64,000 nucleotides of DNA, from NCBI GenBank assembly GCA_905147135.1, contig LR990057.1, forward strand, positions 5,890,001 to 5,954,000. The letters are read 5' to 3'. Numbering within the stretch: position 1 is the stretch's first letter; every line of letters starts with the position of its first letter. Below are positions 57,185 to 64,000 of this stretch, one piece after another. The stretch comes from Blastobasis lacticolella (Eukaryota > Arthropoda > Insecta > Lepidoptera > Blastobasidae). Both the position numbers and the translations under genes were made by a program. The notes below the pieces were generated by a model. That model was not told where the DNA came from and did no database searches. It saw only the letters and a program-made list of their open reading frames with translations.

Positions 57185-57300
57185 GTCCTCAGTAACCTTG
57201 CTACCAGGGGAACCTGACCAGCTTGGGCTATGGTTACACATTCAGTCGCCTTAATGTGCAGGTTTCATCACGATGTTTATCCTCACGCGCCATCTTAATA
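57185..57300 (-). mobile_element. tRNA-derived SINE (family A), fragment
   Basis: The plus strand reads AACCTTGCTACCAGGGGAACCTGACC, GGTTACACATTCAGTCGCC and GCAGGTTTCATCACGATGTTTATCCTCACG, the inverted middle of family A. Confidence 0.65.
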
Positions 57301-57964
57301 ATTCCAAGCTTCCACTAGGGCTGTGCCATCTACCTAAATCGTCTAACGTCAAGTCAACCAAGTCTACCCATAGAGATAGTAACTAATAAAATCTTTTTGG
57401 TTGGACCACGTCCTTTGTTTCCTATCTATCAGTAAGGATCGATAACCTTAATCAACATGTAGGTAATACCGAACATTGGGGTATATTTATTTTAGATCAT
57501 ACAATTTCATAAAATCTCGTAATGTGACACACGAAATATTGTAAAATAGGCATGTTTGTCATTTAAATAGCGTTGCCAAAGACAAATCAAGTGCCATGCA
57601 TATTGGATTTGTTATGACGGCTGAGCATGTTTATAATGAGTACCTAATTAAGATATTGCAATAAATAAGGAAATAAACATGTGCACTTCAACTAATCGGA
57701 AAGTCCCATTATATAACAGTAAAGTGTTTTAACAACATTTACACCGGATATATTAATAATAACTAAATACAAATATTTCTAAACTAGTATTACTTAAGCT
57801 TACCTACCTAAGCTTTGTCTATATTATAATAGTCTATATTTTTATGTTCTCTCTCCATACCAAGGTTGTCTGAAAGATAGCAAGTTAAGATCGCCCATTG
57901 TACTGTCTTCTTGAATTTTCCTTATATACATGTTCTTTCGTGTGCAATAAAGTGTTATTGTATG

Positions 57965-58390
57965 GCATTGTCTATTCTGGTTGCGCTTTCGCGCGATAGG
58001 GCCAGGGGTTCGCCTAGACAATGATCCAGGATTTGGCAGATCAGGTAATTACGGTGAAACGCCTGCCATTTGGCCTTCATAACCTTGCTAATAGCTGACC
58101 AGATTGCATCATGGTTACACATTCCATCGCTTGAATGTGCAGGTTTCCATACGATGTTTACCATCATTTTATCTGTGGGAATCTGTAATGGCTTTCTTAT
58201 ACTTAAGTTTAATTCTAATCCATGTTACTTTGTTACAGCTATTGATTTTCCTAATAATAAATAAATAAAAAATTAAAGCATCGGTTCGTGATCAACTAAT
58301 GTAGGTACAAAACTCATAATTGGTCATTGGTACATTGAGAATCGAAGTCGCGTACCTCTCGCTAACGAGGTTGACCCGCCAGCCATGCTC
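57965..58390 (-). mobile_element. tRNA-derived SINE (family A), split by an insertion
   Basis: The inverted body runs from 57,965 to about 58,165 (GCGCTTTCGCGCGATAGGGCC, GATCCAGGATTTGGCAGATCAGG, GCATCATGGTTACACATTCC). It resumes at about 58,280 with CATCGGTTCGTGATCAACTAATG and a head containing ACCTCTCGCTAACGAGG. About 115 bp of AT-rich DNA ending in an AATAAATAAATAAAA run lie between. Confidence 0.68.
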
Positions 58391-58704
58391 CTTCTTGTAA
58401 GATCTAAATACAAGCACATGAATATGATACTTGAGATATCTATCTTAAACTGGTTTAATAGCGGAAGGATAGTGTAATGTGCATTCAATGTTTATCGCTG
58501 CAAACGTCGAGCCTAATCTAAATGATATAACTGCAGTATTAATAGAGTTGATGGTCAGAGCAGCTCTGCCAGTAGCTATGCAGTTTAATCAATAAACTAC
58601 TTTGATACTCAGTACGTAATTAATTATACTTAGTGTACCTAGTCCATCGGCTCTTCTGTCCAGACTAATAAATAACAAGCGAAAGCAATATCTCGACTTA
58701 TCTT

Positions 58705-58855
58705 GGCGTTAACGTCCCGGTTGTGCACTCGAGCACGAGGGCATGGGATCCGCCTTGACCATGATCCAGAATTTGGCAATCACGTAATTACAGTGGAGCG
58801 ACTACTGTCTGACCTCCGTGACCCGCTACCAGGGGAATCTGACCAGATTGGATCA
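58705..58855 (-). mobile_element. tRNA-derived SINE (family A), 3' part
   Basis: The plus strand begins CTTGGCGTTAACGTCCCGG and continues CGCCTTGACCATGATCCAG, GCGACTACTGTCTGACCTCCG and CTACCAGGGGAATCTGACC. It is the inverted 3' half of family A. Confidence 0.68.
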
Positions 58856-60417
58856 AAGCACTATCTCGACTGCTTTAATTAATTATGTTATTCATCTTCT
58901 TGTTTCGGACCGTTGATGTGAGCTTGCGATCATGCATTTTTAAACTACTGAATGAATAAAACTGTATTATTTTGACCGATACGATGTCGGGTATCTACTG
59001 TACATTGTTCAGAATCATAAGTTAGGTTGGTTCCCTGTAAACCTTTCAACAATCCCAGTTAGACTTTGTATATGCCTTCTTGTAGCTACTTGACTCAGGG
59101 AATAACTTATCACAGGGAACTTCCCTACGTTTAGGCATTAATTCGCGGTTTATCATAATAGTATTTCTAGGCCAGTACCTATTCTGTGCCACGACAAGAA
59201 CTGCGCGACAGATGTTTGAGAGCGCAATGTGGAAAATTCACAGCAAACGCAATTTTAGGCTTAAAATTGGCCTCACGGTCTCTTAGAATAAAATACTCTT
59301 GTTTTATCTAGTATCCAGGCATGAGGCATTTCATCTTAGTCCTCACAGTGACAACGCACCTGCGGTTCTGCATTCATGTTATCTGCAACCTAAATGTACC
59401 ATCAGGTGGGCTATCTGCTCGTTTGTCCCTGAGTAGCATAAAAAATCCTCTTTGTAGTTTCAAAATTGTCCTCACTGACCTTTATAGATTACTCGCCCTA
59501 TATAAAGGCATTCAATGTTGTAACAGGATCAGCCAGTGCGCGTTCCGACTTGCTACTTAATGAAACCCATGTTGCCTACAGATACAGACAATGGTAGAAT
59601 TTACGCGAATTTTTCCTCGTTGGGTATCTACTTTTCGTCACAGTAATGACTAGACTATCAGTAATCGTTGCGTGGTGTTGCAAGAGGAAATTTCCTATCT
59701 ATTTCACATTTTAATGACATCACGCAATTTGCTTTACACTTAACATTATTTGTTAAATATTTACTTCAGTTCTGTGATTCTTATTTGCCTTAGATTTCAT
59801 TGTTTGGTTTAGTTTTCACAATTATATTTGTAGTCTGATATTTTAAGACCATTAGTGGCTTGATCATATAAATGGTTACAAAATTAGACCAAGTATTTGC
59901 CTATTTGAACGCAATCTAAATAGCTGGTTACGACTAATTTTAAACATAGGTACACGGTAGTTTCTTGCATAGTAGGTACTTATATCGTGCACTGACTTGG
60001 CTATCAGATCTCAACGATATGCTTGATATATTTTTATTATTGTTAAAAATATCCACAACTAAATCATTTTTAGAATTAATTTTATAGTTTTTTTGTAAAA
60101 CGCTCAAAATGATGCAAGATTCAGTATTGTCGATTCATCGCCGAGGCTTTCAGTAAAGGTGTAGTCCGCAGCATTATCCGATGATCTGTTTGTTATACTG
60201 CCTATGCTGTTACTTTTGTACTATCATTATCTCTGTGCTGCAGTGTCCCGGGAAAGATAAATTTAGATTTCTGCTGTGTGCAAGTTGATTTTGCATGTGC
60301 AAGATTGATATGATTGTTGTCTTTTGGTCGATTGTCGTCTTAGGATAGGATTGATGTCAGTTGTCATATTTCGTGCAAGCTTGCAAGCTTGTTCTGGTTT
60401 GAAAGATATGATGCTTA
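58856..60417. other. intergenic, no supported gene
   Basis: AT-rich DNA. A stub of the CCACCTGATGG repeat lies near 59,395-59,445 (minus). Short frames only. Confidence 0.4.
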
Positions 60418-60509
60418 TAAGGCTCTGTCCTTATTGGCAACGATCGTACGACCATGGTCGTGCGACCAGCGGTTTTGAGGTCTCCTATTGGTCGAGCGAC
60501 AGCGCCTTA
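60418..60509 (+). mobile_element. MITE of the TAAGGCGCTGTCC family, 92 bp, complete
   Basis: It begins TAAGGCTCTGTCC and ends GACAGCGCCTTA, a 12-bp terminal inverted repeat with one difference. Inside is a palindrome around CGTACGACCATGGTCGTGCG. This copy gives the full-length form of the family; the copies at 8,575 and 54,649 are interpreted from it. Confidence 0.8.
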
Positions 60510-61886
60510 GAATGAGGATCCTTCTGCTTACGTAGCTACTCCAAGTGCCAAGGCGTCAGTCGCATTTTCATTTTTGTTAGATTATGATTAATATATCATG
60601 ACATTAATTTAGGTATAGGTAGAATCGATATGCGTAAAATTCTTGTATATTTTTTATTTATATGTTGCAAATTAGTTTATTTATTTATATTAGCCATCAT
60701 TCCACTGCCGGGCCTTCCCCCCTATTCTTCCATACTTCGCGATCGAGACCAGCTGTTGGCATTCGACAGGGACTGGCAAACCATAGCAAACGAAAGCAAA
60801 TAAGTTAAGCCACGTAAAGTATTGTTTTGAGACCGATAAGTAGGTATTCCTTATGATGCACAAGCCAGCTTGTTAATATCTTTATCAAAAGGACATTAAA
60901 GTTCTGAAGTTCTCGAGCGACATTTTAAATTAATTCCATGTTTATTTTAGTTCAAAACACGAGTTCACTGTTCTGCTGAGAGATTGAAATAACCTGTCGT
61001 CCGTGAAAACAACTTTGTTGGAGGTGGTGTGACATTATTTCACGAGTGTTTTAATGGTACAATAAATGAGCATCGGTGTATGACCACCTTAATTAGCAAT
61101 TATATTCCCGTGTAGTTGTTAACCGTTTTTATAGTATAGGCTAAGATAATATAATAGGTGCTATGCAGAGGTAGGAACCTACAAAATAATTATATACGTA
61201 GTTTCTTATCTAAGCATGGCATCGGAGGATAAAGTACCTTAAGATTTTTAGAAACGAAGATCACAATAATGCTTAATTTATTTTTAAGGCAATGCAAAAT
61301 TGTTTTGTTAGTTTAATTATTTCTGAGTATGTTATTAAAAAAAGTTAACGTTCCTTGCAAATAACTTTTAATTGAATAATGTGTCTTGATATATTTATTT
61401 TATTTAAAAATCAAATTTTCTGTTCTTGGGTCCTAAGGGACAAATTCAATTTAGTTAACAGTAAATAATATGTTATTTATTTATTTTCGCCCAAAAAAGT
61501 TACGTTAATAAAGAGTCCAAACTAGGTTAGCCTGTGTTATGGACATCCTGGCCCCCTCTCTTAGATAAATGTACCTACAACTTAAAATAACAAAAACAAA
61601 TAAATAAAGTTAGGTAAATATCCTGTAAGCTTCCTGTATTTTTGGAGTGGTAATGCATACTCTTGTATTGTACGACTGTACGCTTGCTTGTAGGTTATTT
61701 ACGAGTACGATTTTTGGCGAGTCACCGATACTGTGAAAAATCAATCACAGTATCGTACCATATAATGGATATGCTCCATTAAGCATGAAGCGTATAATGT
61801 GTTGTCCTTGCCAATTTAATTTATTGTTTTGTTAATGTTTTTATGTCCTTTTGTTTATTGTTTATAAAGAATATTGTAGATAGTAT
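60510..61886. other. intergenic, AT-rich, no supported gene
   Basis: No exon-like frame or recognised repeat. A short GATACTGTGA..TCACAGTATC inverted repeat occurs at about 61,727-61,755. Confidence 0.4.
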
Positions 61887-63293
61887 AATAGTAGTTTATG
61901 CAACTGTCATATAAAAGGGGGTATTAAAACATGAGGGGCCTTTTATCATACTCGGCTACGCCTCGTATGATAATAGTTTGACACGAGTGTTTTTTATACC
62001 TAATTATATGCAGTTGCATACACTACTTTATCTACACTCATATTTTTATGTTAAAATATCGTACCTATAATTTATTCAACTTTGCTGGATGTAAGCTGCG
62101 AGTCAGTTCTGTTGTATCTACGCGTCACGGATATCAAGCGGCATGAAATTCACGTCACTACTTTCACATTTATCTATGTATTTGCTTCAAACAAGAAAAT
62201 ACATTCACAAACACAACTAACAACGATAAGAAAAGAATATTCTGATTAGCGGGAAAATAATTACTCACAAATATAGACAGAAAATTTTGAATTTTGAAAT
62301 TAAATTTTGAATTTGTTAAAGACATTTAGGTATTCAGCCTACATTTGACCGTGTCCGGGCGCCCGACAAGAATTGAAAAAATATAAGTGTTGGCATAATG
62401 ATTAAAAAGTTGTATTACGTTACAGCTGTCATGAAATTAGTATGGGAAATGCTGTATCGAAAAGTAATTTTTTAAATTTTTATGGGCTGGCGTGAAAAAA
62501 GTGTCTCCTTAAACCACTGTTTTCGAATATGTAATTGGAACATTACGATACGAGTGTAGATAAAGTAATTTTTTTTTTAAGTTTTTAGTCTGGCGTGAAA
62601 AAAGTGTACCCTTAAACGACTGTTTTCGAATATGTAATTGGAACATTACGCTATGAGTGTAGATAAACTCTTTTATCACGCCAGACTATAAAATTTAAAA
62701 AAAATTATTTTGCGATACAGCATTTCCCATACTATTTTCATTACAGCTGTATCGAAAAAAACTTTTTAATCATTATACAACACTTTCATTTTTTTATTTT
62801 TTGTCGGACACGGGACCGACGTACATAGACCGGGACACGGCGTAATGTAGGCTGAATACTTAGATGTCTTTAACAAATTCAAATTCAAAATTTAAATTTT
62901 CCTGTTTATATTCTGTGTAATTATTTTCCCGCTAAACAGAATATTTTTTGTTATTGTTGTAATTTGTGTTTGTGAATGATTTTTTCATATTTTAAGCAAA
63001 TAAATAGATAAATGTAAAAATAGTTAAGTGAATTTCCCGCCGCTTGATATCCTTGAGGCGTAGATACAACAGAACTGACTTGCAGCTTACTTCCTGCTAA
63101 GTTGAGAAAATTATAGGTACTATATTTTAACATAAAAATATGAGTGTAGATAAAGTAGTGTATGCAACTGCATATAATTAGGTATTAAAACACTCGTGTC
63201 AAACTATTATCATACTCGGCTACGCCTCGTATGATAAACAGACACTCTTGTTTTAATACCCCCTTTTATATGACAGTTGCATAAACTACTATT
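61887..63293. mobile_element. 1.4-kb foldback element with about 0.6-kb inverted arms
   Basis: The left end AATAGTAGTTTATGCAACTG is the exact complement of the right end. Matching landmarks on both arms include AAAAGGGGGTATTAAAAC, TATCATACTCGGCTACGCCTCG, ATGCAGTTGCATACACTAC, GATATCAAGCGGC, GCGGGAAAATAATTAC, TGTTAAAGACAT and ATGGGAAATGCTGTATCG, always in inverted order around an axis near 62,586. The centre carries an about 100-bp direct duplication (GGCGTGAAAAAAGTGT.. to GAACATTACG.., twice). Each arm starts with its own nested palindrome of about 150 bp. There is no coding capacity. It resembles foldback-type elements; I cannot find a clear target-site duplication. Confidence 0.85.
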
Positions 63294-64000
63294 TTAATCT
63301 CCGACGAAAAAAGAGGGGTGTTCCTATAAGTCTGACGTGAGTATGCGTGGCTCTGTCTGTCTGTGGCATCATAGCTCCCGAACGGATGGACTGATGTCGA
63401 TGTGGTTTTCTGAATTTGAAAGCCAGTTTAATCGAGATAGTTCTTAGCTTTGTTTAATTAAAATCGGTTCAGTAGTTTAGGAAATATTTGAGTATTTGTA
63501 ATCTTGGTCGTGTGTTGACCGACGTAATTACTGAACAATTTAGTTCTCATCCTTTTTTGTAAGATCACCGACGCTCTAGCTGATATGTAGTTTAAATCAT
63601 TACACATTAATCTTGTCGATATGTAGGACACGCCCTCGAATAAAAGGGGTCGGATCTGTAGTTCTCTCTCCGTACACACACCTCACCAACCACCCAATTA
63701 GGTTACTTATATATAAACAATCTCAACCATCCTTGTAGTTCGCGTGTGATGCAACCAAAACCAGATCTGGACCGAAATAACCGCGAAATATTCGCGATTT
63801 CTCACGTAAACAATATTTCAATAGCTCCAAATCCGCGGCAACAGGAATTCCTCACGATATAAATAAAGTGGTACTTAGACTACGCTTTCGCATGTGCCAA
63901 ATTGAACCTTGATATTGCCATTCTGACCCCGAAATATATTATTTTGAGCTGAATCCATTGGCTTCCTATGACAATAACCCTTAGAAGGTCGTTCATCAAT
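63294..64000. other. intergenic with an interspersed repeat
   Basis: Positions 63,350-63,490 carry GGCATCATAGCTCCCGAACGGATGG and TAAAATCGGTTCAGTAGTTTAGG, phrases of a very common lepidopteran repeat. No gene is seen up to the window end. Confidence 0.45.

Noticed and set aside
1..64000. CRISPR arrays, operons or phage-like modules
   Set aside because: No regularly spaced direct repeats with unique spacers, no ribosome-binding-site-led gene strings; all coding evidence is spliced insect genes.

Overview
The window is a gene-poor, transposon-rich piece of an insect nuclear genome, almost certainly a moth or butterfly (Lepidoptera). The base composition is AT-rich, introns are short to medium with GT-AG borders, and several 3' ends of lepidopteran-type non-LTR retrotransposons are present (C-terminal peptides such as GEAYAQQW or GEAFAQQW followed by GAT/ATG microsatellite tails). 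tRNA-derived SINEs and many short inverted-repeat elements (MITEs) are scattered throughout. There is no bacterial, phage or CRISPR content.

Layout. Positions 1-27,000 hold no protein-coding gene that I can support. They contain an R1-like retrotransposon relic (430-1015), an RTE-like relic (18.9-19.5 kb), a 2.3 kb hAT-like DNA transposon with perfect 8-bp target-site duplications (11,897-14,191), SINEs, MITEs, a 17-bp minisatellite and GC-rich non-coding patches. The genic core is 27-43.5 kb. It has a two-exon gene for a probably secreted, unrecognised 300-residue protein (28,230-27,070, minus), a five-exon GNAT acetyltransferase of the insect arylalkylamine N-acetyltransferase type (32,090-34,665, plus) and a complete five-exon palmitoyl-protein thioesterase 1 gene (43,500-37,600, minus). 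The acetyltransferase and Ppt1 converge tail to tail with about 2.9 kb between their stop codons. A second minus-strand locus near 52.4-53.1 kb holds the last one or two coding exons of an unrecognised gene whose upstream part was not found.

The rest (43.5-64 kb) is mobile-element and repeat territory. At 45.4-47.1 kb there is a tandem duplication of about 0.8 kb whose two copies were later hit by different insertions. At 61.9-63.3 kb there is a 1.4 kb near-palindromic foldback element.

The most novel-looking signal is a pair of 30- and 39-bp hairpins with the same termini (CATAGCCTCCTT...AAGGAGGCTATG). They sit in and just beyond that tandem duplication, and each is flanked by its own perfect 7-bp direct repeat. 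They look like real insertions of a transposon reduced to little more than its terminal inverted repeats. The three recognisable genes are unrelated in function: lysosomal depalmitoylation (Ppt1), acetyl-CoA-dependent amine acetylation (GNAT) and an unknown secreted product. I see no operon-like or pathway link between them. All family assignments are from reading translations by eye; no database search was possible.
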